Source of the DNA: Treponema denticola ATCC 35405
GTDB lineage: Bacteria; Spirochaetota; Spirochaetia; Treponematales; Treponemataceae
Reading direction: 5' to 3'
NCBI RefSeq assembly: GCF_000008185.1
Contig: NC_002967.9
Coordinates: 1,860,001 to 1,924,000 of the forward strand
DNA: 64,000 nt
In this document: positions 1 to 6,366 of the stretch, piece after piece
Numbering within the stretch: the first letter of the stretch is position 1
How the letters are laid out: every line of letters starts with the position of its first letter
Notes under the pieces: model-generated
The model's input: the letters and a program-made list of their open reading frames with translations, nothing else
Database searches by the model: none
What the model was told of the DNA's origin: nothing
Translations under genes and position numbers: made by a program

Positions 1-39
1 GCCGCAAAGGCAATGTCAGGTTGAAGCGGGTGTTAGTTT
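1..39 (-). other. Partial integron attC site (cut by window start)
   Basis: The right half of an attC site of the type repeated through the first 12.3 kb: a core of type GTTAG preceded by the AGGTTGAAGCGGGT arm and by a GCCGCAAAGGC apex like the one in the site at 10410-10472. It is the attC of the nitrilase cassette, and shows that the array continues to the left of the window. Confidence 0.85.
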
Positions 40-920
40 GCTGATTTTCTATAATCTTTACGGATAAACGGCTCTTGTTTCTCTTCCGATAATAAAATCT
101 CATATTTTGTCGGCTGCCGGTATGCGTTACCATGAACTTCTCTACTTCTATACTTTCTTAATTCCTCTATATTAAAAGTTGCGATATATATTCCTTCTTC
201 CTCTCCGGCTTCTATTATTAATGTATCTCGTGAATATGGTTCATCAATTTTATAGGCAATACCGTCAAATGCTGTAGAATGACCATTACAATCGGGTTTT
301 CCTTTTGGATAATTAACAGTTGCAATGCCAACCATATTTTCAAATGCTCTTGCTCTTAATTGTGAAATCCTATTAATTTCCATTGGACATGCATTCGGTA
401 CAAGTAGTATTTCTGCACCTTTGAGCATGAGTATTCGTGCACTCTCAGGAAATTCTCTATCATAACAAATCATTGAACCTATTTTTACACAACCGCGCTC
501 TGTGTCTAATTCAGATACATAAAAATCATTACCGGGCATTAAATTTTTTTCATCTCCAAAAATACATGTATGTACTTTTGCATAGGTATATAGTTCTTTT
601 CCAAATCTATCAAACAGACATATACTGTTTCTTGGTAATGGCTCATACTTTTCAAGAAATGTTATACCGATAGCCATTTGCAATTCTTTTGCTAAATCCG
701 AGAATGAATGTATAAATGCATCATTTTTACTAATTGCTTTACTCTTTAATTCATTGACAGATTTAGGGATTTCGTAACCAATACTCCACATTTCAGGAAA
801 TAATGCTATATCTGCCCCCATATTTTTTGCCTTGCGACAAGCAGCTATACCGATATACATATTTTCAACAAGAGAGTTCCCCGGCGTTAATTGTAGTAAA
901 GCTATGATAATTTTGCTCAA
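33..920 (-). CDS. Carbon-nitrogen hydrolase (nitrilase superfamily), cassette gene
   Basis: The 295-residue protein has the complete nitrilase-superfamily triad: Glu43 in FPEMW, Lys115 in AKVH and Cys152 in the ICYDREFPE motif. Such enzymes hydrolyse amides or nitriles; the substrate cannot be read from the sequence. I place the start at the TTG codon at 920, seven bases after an AAGGAA ribosome site. The longer open frame would begin in the attC core at 953 and add eleven residues with no family match. No signal peptide is seen, so it is probably cytoplasmic. It is the last complete cassette visible, lying between the attC site at 953-1018 and the cut site at the window edge, in the same orientation as all others. 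Confidence 0.88.
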   Translation of the reverse strand: MSKIIIALLQLTPGNSLVENMYIGIAACRKAKNMGADIALFPEMWSIGYEIPKSVNELKSKAISKNDAFIHSFSDLAKELQMAIGITFLEKYEPLPRNSICLFDRFGKELYTYAKVHTCIFGDEKNLMPGNDFYVSELDTERGCVKIGSMICYDREFPESARILMLKGAEILLVPNACPMEINRISQLRARAFENMVGIATVNYPKGKPDCNGHSTAFDGIAYKIDEPYSRDTLIIEAGEEEGIYIATFNIEELRKYRSREVHGNAYRQPTKYEILLSEEKQEPFIRKDYRKSAN

Positions 921-952
921 TTGCGTATTCCTTATTGTATTAAATCTTGTCA

Positions 953-1018
953 AACTAACTACCGCTTAACCTGCATTTGCGGCTCGTCCGCAATGTCAGG
1001 TTGAAGCGGGTGTTAGGT
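953..1018 (-). other. attC recombination site
   Basis: On the minus strand this runs from a core ACCTAAC (1018-1012) through two complementary arms of about 20 bases to a GTTAG core. The arms pair with one or two extrahelical bases and a short apex (GGCTCGTCC on the plus strand), as expected for a folded single-strand attC. It closes the PD-(D/E)XK cassette. The inner core (GTTAGTT) departs from the GTTRRRY consensus. Confidence 0.9.
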
Positions 1019-1023
1019 TGTAT

Positions 1024-1842
1024 TTATTTTATTTTCAACATTACATCTTCAGCATTTTTATTAAATTCTTGTTGCAATTCTTCCTCTGTATTACATTTTG
1101 CTAAAATTTCTTTATCCAATTCAAAATAATCCCAATTATCTCCTGAGATATATTTAGCAATAGAATAATATTTTTCAGCATGCGGAGATAAACCTATAAA
1201 TAAGTCATACTCCGGTGCTCCTTTTTTCTTAAAATAACATCCAATACCATATTTACTATCGAGTTTTCCTTTATATTCATATTTTGTCACATTTGCATCA
1301 AGAAATTTTCTGCAAATCTCCAATAATTTTTCTTTCATTTCATAAACGGCAATAATTGTATCGGGAGAATATAACATAGCTACCTCATGCGGTGTAAATA
1401 ATAAAGTATGAATGTCTTCACACATATATTCACGAATTAAATCAAAACGAGCAAAATCTGTTGTCGCTCCTTTTTTATCTATAATTTCAAACAAATCTTC
1501 CCAAAATAGAATTTTATCTTTTGGAATAGGAATTTCTTCACGAAAAGAATAATTTTTCCTGATTAAGTAAGCATCACGTGTGTCTTTATCATATTCTGAA
1601 ATTGTTAATCCGGAATTATTAATCTTTACTTCATATCGTAATTTTTCTGAATTTTTTGTGATAATAGTGAAATCAGGCACAGTTCCTTTCAGATTATCTT
1701 GTGCTTTTACTTCTGCAATATCTAACAACTGTAGATTAAATGGTTTTAGCAAAAAATCAAATACAATTTCTTTTTTCCATAATGCTTCATTATAAAAAAA
1801 ACTTGTTATTGCTTGTGTAGCAAGATTTTCATATATATTCAA
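1024..1842 (-). CDS. PD-(D/E)XK nuclease-like protein, cassette gene
   Basis: The protein has about 272 residues if it starts at the TTG at 1842, which follows a GAAAGGAAG ribosome site; an upstream TTG at 1902 lies inside the palindrome and has no such site. Residues 56-73 read P-D, then fourteen residues later E-V-K, the spacing of a PD-(D/E)XK catalytic core, followed by a DTRDAYLIRK helix typical of that fold. I do not recognise the exact family. The C-terminal half holds a YEYKGK...GCYFKK segment of unknown role. No signal peptide or membrane segment is seen. In a cassette array a role in defence or DNA processing is plausible but inferred. Confidence 0.65.
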   Translation of the reverse strand: MNIYENLATQAITSFFYNEALWKKEIVFDFLLKPFNLQLLDIAEVKAQDNLKGTVPDFTIITKNSEKLRYEVKINNSGLTISEYDKDTRDAYLIRKNYSFREEIPIPKDKILFWEDLFEIIDKKGATTDFARFDLIREYMCEDIHTLLFTPHEVAMLYSPDTIIAVYEMKEKLLEICRKFLDANVTKYEYKGKLDSKYGIGCYFKKKGAPEYDLFIGLSPHAEKYYSIAKYISGDNWDYFELDKEILAKCNTEEELQQEFNKNAEDVMLKIK

Positions 1843-1893
1843 AATAAATGTCTTCCTTTCTAATTTCAATTTTACCACGCTAACGGCATATGA

Positions 1894-1925
1894 ACCTAAC
1901 AAGAATAATAAGATTCTTGTTAGGC
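1894..1925 (-). other. Minimal attC-like palindrome between two cassettes
   Basis: A perfect inverted repeat with 12-base arms (CCTAACAAGAAT and ATTCTTGTTAGG) around six bases. Its ends match both integron core boxes: ACCTAAC at 1894-1900 and GTTAGGC at 1919-1925. It sits exactly where an attC is expected, between the zinc-finger gene and the PD-(D/E)XK gene, yet lacks the long arms and apex of the other sites. No T-run follows on either strand, so a plain terminator is less likely. Confidence 0.55.
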
Positions 1926-1935
1926 TGACTTCATA

Positions 1936-2163
1936 TCATAATGCAGGATGATGTTTTTTTGTCGGACTTTTTGAACAAGAACCGCTTGTTAATGAAGATA
2001 TGCTTGAATATTGCATTCCACAATATTTACAAGTATATTTTGGTTTTTCGTTTCCTTCGTATAATGAGTGCCTTCTTGTTGGACTTCTTGAACAAGAACC
2101 AGATGTTAATGAAGAAACAGAGGAATACTTCATCCCACAGTATTCACAGTAAAAATTTGCCAT
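1936..2163 (-). CDS. Small protein with two tandem CxxC...C...H zinc-finger-like units, cassette gene
   Basis: The 75-residue protein is almost wholly two copies of one motif. Copy one has Cys6, Cys9, Cys24 and His32; copy two has Cys45, Cys48, Cys63 and His71. Both share the spacing C-x2-C-x14-C-x7-H and the words YSS, SSLTSGSCS and SPT, and are offset by 39 residues. Four ligands per unit suggest two separate zinc sites. I do not recognise a named family. The gene follows an AGGAGGATTTT ribosome site and is bounded by the divergent attC on its 5' side and the minimal palindrome on its 3' side. DNA, RNA or protein binding would all fit; function is unknown. Confidence 0.72.
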   Translation of the reverse strand: MANFYCEYCGMKYSSVSSLTSGSCSRSPTRRHSLYEGNEKPKYTCKYCGMQYSSISSLTSGSCSKSPTKKHHPAL

Positions 2164-2260
2164 AAAATCCTCCTATGATTTTATAAATTTATTTTTAAGT
2201 CGAAATAAATGGTCATAGGTCGGTTCCACACAAGTCTTTCCTCAAGCGGTCAGCTTGTCA

Positions 2261-2351
2261 ACCTAACATGCAGTTAAGCTGCAAAACGTACCGGCGTCTA
2301 GCCGGCCGCTCTTCAGAGCGGGTTTTGTCAGTCTTGAACTGCGTGTTAGAC
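2261..2351 (-). other. Divergent long attC site
   Basis: A 91-bp site with good core boxes, ACCTAAC (2261-2267) and GTTAGAC (2345-2351), but arms unlike the rest of the array. The outer stem pairs GCAGTTAAG...CAAAAC with GTTTTG...CTTGAACTGC, and the apex carries two extra small hairpins (CCGGC...GCCGG and CCGCTCTTCAGAGCGG). It closes the aspartyl-protease cassette. Confidence 0.8.
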
Positions 2352-2456
2352 ACTTTTATTTTATTTATATAACTTAATATTAACAATTACGCTTTTAATT
2401 TTACAATATTTTGCTTTTTATTACAATATTTAATAAATAAAAAACTTAAAATTTGT

Positions 2457-3737
2457 TTATTTAAACAAAATAATTTCTCCCCGTTTATAGCTTATAAGAG
2501 TCGGTTGGGCGGAGAAAAACGGATAGCCTAAAAGTCCGTCATAACTATCGGGCTTTTTTCGTAAATGAGAAATATCGGAAAATACGGTTTTTACATTTTT
2601 ATATGTTTTACCGCCTATCTTCATTGTTTTTAATTCCGCTTGATATATTTCCTGTTTAATTCCGCCTGCCCCGCTCAGTTCGGTTTTTTCTTTGTTTGTT
2701 AAGGACGGTTCTAATTCATTAAAATAAAAGCTGTCGAGTAAATTGAATTCAGCTCCGGTATCGAGCCCCAATTTATAGATTTTGTTTCCAATCGATACTT
2801 CAATAGCCGGAATATGACCTGCCATTTTACACGGAATTTTTGAATCTACTTTTAATGTATTAGCTTTTATAAAACTATCATACGAATCCGGTCTTATAAG
2901 TGTCAACTGCTTTTTTTGATAATCTAAAAAGACATCATATTCTTTTAACATATCATAGCCTATTAATCCGTATATGCCGTCCGTTTTTAAACTCTGTTCA
3001 AGACGAGTCATATCAAGAACTACTATTTTTTGATTTTTTATTTTACTACCGGCGAATTCCAATTCTTTTACGTTTGTTATATCCATATTCGGACTTGAAA
3101 CATTACCGCTGACATCCTGAAAACTACCAAGTTTTTTTGTGCCCGTGTTTAATCCTTCAATGTACTTTGAATTTAAAATGGAAAAAGGAGCACCGCTGTC
3201 TAATAAAAACAATCTGCTTTCACCTTCAAGCAATACGTCTACCAACGGCAGATTTCCTGCAAATATAAAAGGAATGGAAGTGATTTTATTTGTATTGTAC
3301 TCTATAGTTCGTTCTTCTGAAGACAAAGTTTTTACTTTTATTTTCATAAGTTCAGCTTCGACAATTAAATTATCCTTATTGAAAATAAATACGGACTCTT
3401 TCTTTCCTACTTGAGAATATTCAATTGAGTATTTTAAAATAAGTTTTCCGTCTTCCATAAAGCTTTCTGTTTTTTCATAGGAAATTACCGTCCCCACTCC
3501 GGCCAATAATTGCTGTAAAATTGCTTTTGCCCTATTACCGCTCTGTCCTGCAATTGAAAAATCTTCAGCCAAATAAGGCAGCACATTCGTTACGGATTTT
3601 TCGTTACAAGCTTCCGCAACCGCTTGGACGGCTTTTTCACATTCAGCTTCATTCTGTGCAAATATGCCGCTGAAAAAACAAAAAAATATTAAGGAAGCAC
3701 TTAACATCTTAATTAATTTACATTGATTTTGTTTCAT
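2457..3737 (-). CDS. Secreted aspartyl protease with two retropepsin-like domains, cassette gene
   Basis: The 426-residue protein has a signal peptide (cleavage near FAQ, residue 28), then a region of about 100 residues resembling an NTF2/SnoaL fold (YLAEDF...NRAKAI). Two pepsin-like half domains follow, each with its own catalytic triplet: Asp180-Ser-Gly in LFLLDSGAPFS and Asp326-Thr-Gly in LGLDTGAEFN. Each is followed by a hydrophobic-hydrophobic-Gly motif (YGLIGYDML near 260 and DGLLGYPFF near 402), as in retropepsin-type clan AA proteases. Both active sites in one chain suggest an internally paired enzyme. GGGGGTAAA precedes the ATG. A 680-bp leader shared in part with two toxin-antitoxin cassettes lies upstream. 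Confidence 0.82.
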   Translation of the reverse strand: MKQNQCKLIKMLSASLIFFCFFSGIFAQNEAECEKAVQAVAEACNEKSVTNVLPYLAEDFSIAGQSGNRAKAILQQLLAGVGTVISYEKTESFMEDGKLILKYSIEYSQVGKKESVFIFNKDNLIVEAELMKIKVKTLSSEERTIEYNTNKITSIPFIFAGNLPLVDVLLEGESRLFLLDSGAPFSILNSKYIEGLNTGTKKLGSFQDVSGNVSSPNMDITNVKELEFAGSKIKNQKIVVLDMTRLEQSLKTDGIYGLIGYDMLKEYDVFLDYQKKQLTLIRPDSYDSFIKANTLKVDSKIPCKMAGHIPAIEVSIGNKIYKLGLDTGAEFNLLDSFYFNELEPSLTNKEKTELSGAGGIKQEIYQAELKTMKIGGKTYKNVKTVFSDISHLRKKPDSYDGLLGYPFFSAQPTLISYKRGEIILFK

Positions 3738-4415
3738 TTTACCCCCATAAAAGCTATTTTTATTTTAATCGAAATAGCCGCACTTATCAATACTACTACA
3801 GTAATATATACAAAAAAAATCAGATTTTTTTCAAAAAAAACTTAAAATTTTAATATAAAACTTTATTATTTGCATATCCAACTTTCATATTACTTAATGC
3901 ATATATTAAAAACTATTAATTTAACTATAATTCTATATTATTTACAAAACAAACCTTTTATAAATAATATCATCTTAAAATTATAAACTTATTCTTAACA
4001 ATAAAACTTTATTTTTTAACTATACAACTTTTTAATTACTAAATCATTAAAATCAAAACTAAAACTTTATTTTTCTTTAACAACTTAATTATTATAATCA
4101 CCATGACCGTCCGAAGGACTTTTATTTTGTTGATTTCCTTAGCTAGTTTAAAATCCTTAGATAAAACTTTAGTTTTCATTAACAAGTTAATTATTATAAT
4201 TACCATGACCGTCCGAAGGACTTTTAACTCGTTAACTTCCTTAACAAGTTTTAAAATCCAAAGATTAAAGTTTTATTTTTCTTATACAAGTAGATATTAT
4301 AATAAAACATAACTTTATCCAAAGAACATAAGCTATTAATTTTGGTTTTATGCTTTAATTTATAAAAAATACACCCTATTTTTCAAAGTTACAGTTTATC
4401 GTGCCGAAGGCATCG
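3738..4415 (-). promoter_or_regulatory. Long AT-rich cassette leader with conserved promoter block
   Basis: No gene is seen here. The right end (4333-4415) matches blocks at 10324-10409 and 12143-12228. In the minus direction each block starts next to attC with a TGCC/GGCA hairpin, then carries TTGAAA (4381-4386), a 16-base spacer and TATAAA (4359-4364). Further left are two ~100-bp tandem units. The rest, 3738-4080, is very AT-rich with decayed copies of the same words. Confidence 0.6.
4084..4285. repeat. Two tandem ~100-bp repeat units
   Basis: Units of about 100 bp start near 4084 and 4184. Both contain ATGACCGTCCGAAGGACTTTT, read here as ATGACCGTCC plus GAAGGACTTTT, followed by similar AT-rich text ending in AAAACTTTA-like words. 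A third, more diverged unit lies in the BrnTA leader at about 11992-12095. The unit contains a small GTCC-GAAG-GAC hairpin. Confidence 0.7.
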
Positions 4416-4480
4416 GTCTAACATTCGCTTAACCTGCTTTGCGGCTCGTCCGCAATGTCAGGTTGAAGCGGGTGTTAGAC
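4416..4480 (-). other. attC recombination site
   Basis: Cores GTCTAAC (4416-4422) and GTTAGAC (4474-4480) flank the common arms CGCTTAACCTGC and AGGTTGAAGCGGGT. It closes the lipoprotein cassette and precedes the leader of the aspartyl-protease cassette. Confidence 0.92.
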
Positions 4481-4504
4481 GTTATTTTTAAATATAACTA
4501 TATA

Positions 4505-5158
4505 CTATTTAATTATATTTACTTTTATTTTATCAAACTCAGTTGCTAAAAACTCTATTTTTATTGAATCGTTAAAATATTCGCTATCAAAGCCTTGTAT
4601 TATTATTGTTCCGATAAATTTTTCTACATCATATTCTCCTAGACATTCATCAAGAAATAAAAATCCAATCTGACTATAAATTTCACATTCGATCTCAGTA
4701 TATCCATTGCAAAAAAGAACAATTCCTATTTTACTTTTATCTTCATCTTTTATAAACATAAATCTTATATCATTTGGACAAACTTCTTTATCTTCTATTT
4801 TAATTGAATTCTCTATTTTTCTTCTCGGGCGAAATTTTATAAAAGTCCATTCTGATAATTTCGGTTTTAATAAATACAATTTTTCTACTGCAGGAAATGC
4901 ATCTAGTATTCCATCTGCACTAATTACAAAATCTCTTTTTCCATTTTTTACAGAACTAATTTCAAACGTTAGATCAGGATTTATTTTATGCAATTGAATT
5001 TGAAGTTCATTAAAAATTTTTTCCTGATTTATTTCATAATTGTATATTAATTGTGAGTTTTTACAAAACCAACACCAAAATTTTTCTTCTTTTGTCTTTA
5101 CAAAACATGATATTAAGCCCATAAACATAAATCCTATAATAAATATATTTTTTTTCAT
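4505..5158 (-). CDS. Putative lipoprotein with ISADG and FRPRR motifs, cassette gene
   Basis: The 217-residue protein begins with a lysine-containing n-region and a hydrophobic stretch ending in the lipobox-like GLISC (Cys18), so it is probably a lipoprotein. The body contains FEISSVKNGKRDFVISADG (residues 65-83), a conserved Trp104, and FRPRR at 109-113. I recall this arrangement of ISADG, a tryptophan and an FRPR segment from uncharacterised bacterial proteins, but I cannot assign a function. An AAGAAAGAAA tract precedes the ATG, and a TTGCCC-AAT-GGGCAA hairpin lies between the previous attC and that tract. The neighbours are unrelated cassettes. Confidence 0.65.
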   Translation of the reverse strand: MKKNIFIIGFMFMGLISCFVKTKEEKFWCWFCKNSQLIYNYEINQEKIFNELQIQLHKINPDLTFEISSVKNGKRDFVISADGILDAFPAVEKLYLLKPKLSEWTFIKFRPRRKIENSIKIEDKEVCPNDIRFMFIKDEDKSKIGIVLFCNGYTEIECEIYSQIGFLFLDECLGEYDVEKFIGTIIIQGFDSEYFNDSIKIEFLATEFDKIKVNIIK

Positions 5159-5189
5159 TTTCTTTCTTGTTGCCCATTGGGCAATCCGT

Positions 5190-5255
5190 CTAACATTCGC
5201 TTAACCTGCATTTGCGGCTTGTCCGCAATGTCAGGTTGAAGCGGGTGTTAGATGC
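5190..5255 (-). other. attC recombination site
   Basis: Cores GTCTAAC (5190-5196) and GTTAGAT (5249-5255) with the standard arms and a GGCTTGTCC apex. It closes the SIMPL-domain cassette. Confidence 0.92.
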
Positions 5256-5261
5256 TCATTC

Positions 5262-6011
5262 CTATTGTATTCCAAATTGTAATTTCATTGTTATTGTTGC
5301 GGTCTTTTGTTTTGATGTAGTATTAAAAGTTCCCTCCCAAGAATAATCTTCATTTGAATTTCTAGCTATTATTTGAAATACACCCATATTTGCATTCTTC
5401 AATCGTCCTAGTTTAAATCCTGATTTACTCGCTATTGTTTCTGCTCTAGTTTTTGCATTTTCAGTTGCATATTCAATTAATTCTTTTTTCAATTCAGTCA
5501 GTTTCGTATAATAATATTGTGGTTTAGATGAATAGAATTCAACCCCCATATTGATTAACTCTGTAATTTCTCGTGAAATAGTTTCTATTTTCTCTACTTC
5601 GTTTGATTCAATCTTTATATCTTGCATTAAGCGATATCCCTTAAAAAGACGTTTTTGGTTTTTATCCATGTCATATATTGTTTCATATTCCTTATCAATT
5701 ACTACTGCTGAAAATAAATATTCATTTGTTGACACATTTCGCTTTTTTAGAAAGTCTATTATTTTATTTTGATCAAGCTGCAATCGCTCATACGCATTTT
5801 TTAAATCAATATCAGTCTGTGAAAATGAACCAGACCATACAATCAAATCAGATTCAAAATCTTTTGTTCCCAAACCTGTTACTTGGATTACTTCACTCTC
5901 TTTATTTCTTTCCAAAAATGTCTTTGATAAAACAATTAATGATATAATAATTGTAAATAGAATCATAGAAAGTTTTATAATTTCAATCTTAGATTCATTT
6001 CTTATTTCCAT
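5262..6011 (-). CDS. SIMPL-domain (DUF541) membrane-anchored protein, cassette gene
   Basis: The 249-residue protein has one N-terminal membrane segment (about residues 12-29) and a periplasmic SIMPL/DUF541 domain. Hallmarks visible are VTGLGTKDFESDLIVWSGSF, a long helix (LKNAYERLQLDQNKIIDFLKK), the YEYLFSAVVIDKEYE-like strand region, and the closing AKTRAETIASKSGFKLGRLKNA segment. The family includes Brucella BP26 and ring-forming periplasmic proteins; its biochemical role is unclear. A candidate hairpin with GCACCGC-GAAA-GCGGTG (plus strand) lies between its attC neighbour and the ribosome site. The cassette is independent of its neighbours. Confidence 0.82.
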   Translation of the reverse strand: MEIRNESKIEIIKLSMILFTIIISLIVLSKTFLERNKESEVIQVTGLGTKDFESDLIVWSGSFSQTDIDLKNAYERLQLDQNKIIDFLKKRNVSTNEYLFSAVVIDKEYETIYDMDKNQKRLFKGYRLMQDIKIESNEVEKIETISREITELINMGVEFYSSKPQYYYTKLTELKKELIEYATENAKTRAETIASKSGFKLGRLKNANMGVFQIIARNSNEDYSWEGTFNTTSKQKTATITMKLQFGIQ

Positions 6012-6061
6012 ACCATACCTCTTATTTATAAAAAAATATTCGCACCGCGAAAGCGGTGTCC

Positions 6062-6127
6062 ATCTAACATTCGCTTGACCTGCATTTGCGGCTTGTCCGC
6101 AATGTCAGGTTGAAGCGGGTGTTAGAC
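6062..6127 (-). other. attC recombination site
   Basis: Cores ATCTAAC (6062-6068) and GTTAGAC (6121-6127) with standard arms (CGCTTGACCTGC variant). It closes the large PD-(D/E)XK cassette. Confidence 0.92.
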
Positions 6128-6289
6128 TTTCTATATACATATTCTTAAAACTCTTATGAAAGTCTTTTAAATTTTATAATGACTCTTCAATCGCACAATT
6201 CATTACATAAATTTGATAATCTTAATTTAGTATTTGCAAGAAATACACTAGCTTTTGCAGATACTTCACTCGTTTTAATATCTTCTGCT

Positions 6290-6324
6290 AAAAAAACTAA
6301 TAGTATTTTAATCAATACTATTAG
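6290..6324 (-). terminator. Rho-independent terminator of the large nuclease cassette
   Basis: Perfect 11-base arms, CTAATAGTATT (6297-6307) and AATACTATTAG (6314-6324), around six bases. On the minus strand the hairpin is followed directly by seven T residues (6296-6290). It lies 42 bases after the stop of the broken nuclease gene and before the attC, so this cassette carries its own terminator. Confidence 0.72.
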
Positions 6325-6366
6325 ATATTTTATAATTACCTTTAAATTCATAGTGTTTTTCTAGCA

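Noticed and set aside
437-673. Plus-strand open frame inside the nitrilase gene
   Set aside because: It is antisense to a gene with an intact catalytic triad, has no ribosome site and no family resemblance.
1941-2165. Plus-strand frame opposite the zinc-finger peptide
   Set aside because: It mirrors the duplicated finger coding sequence on the other strand; the cysteine spacing and AGGAGG site support the minus-strand gene.
4103-4312. Plus-strand frame with a repeated MTVRRTF start in the protease leader
   Set aside because: The repeat of MTVRRTF comes from the tandem 100-bp DNA units, the composition is that of random AT-rich sequence, and no ribosome site is present.
6173-6366. Separate small gene between attC at 6127 and the nuclease stop
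   Set aside because: The plus-strand frame at 6179-6364 runs against cassette direction and across the terminator hairpin; no ribosome site.
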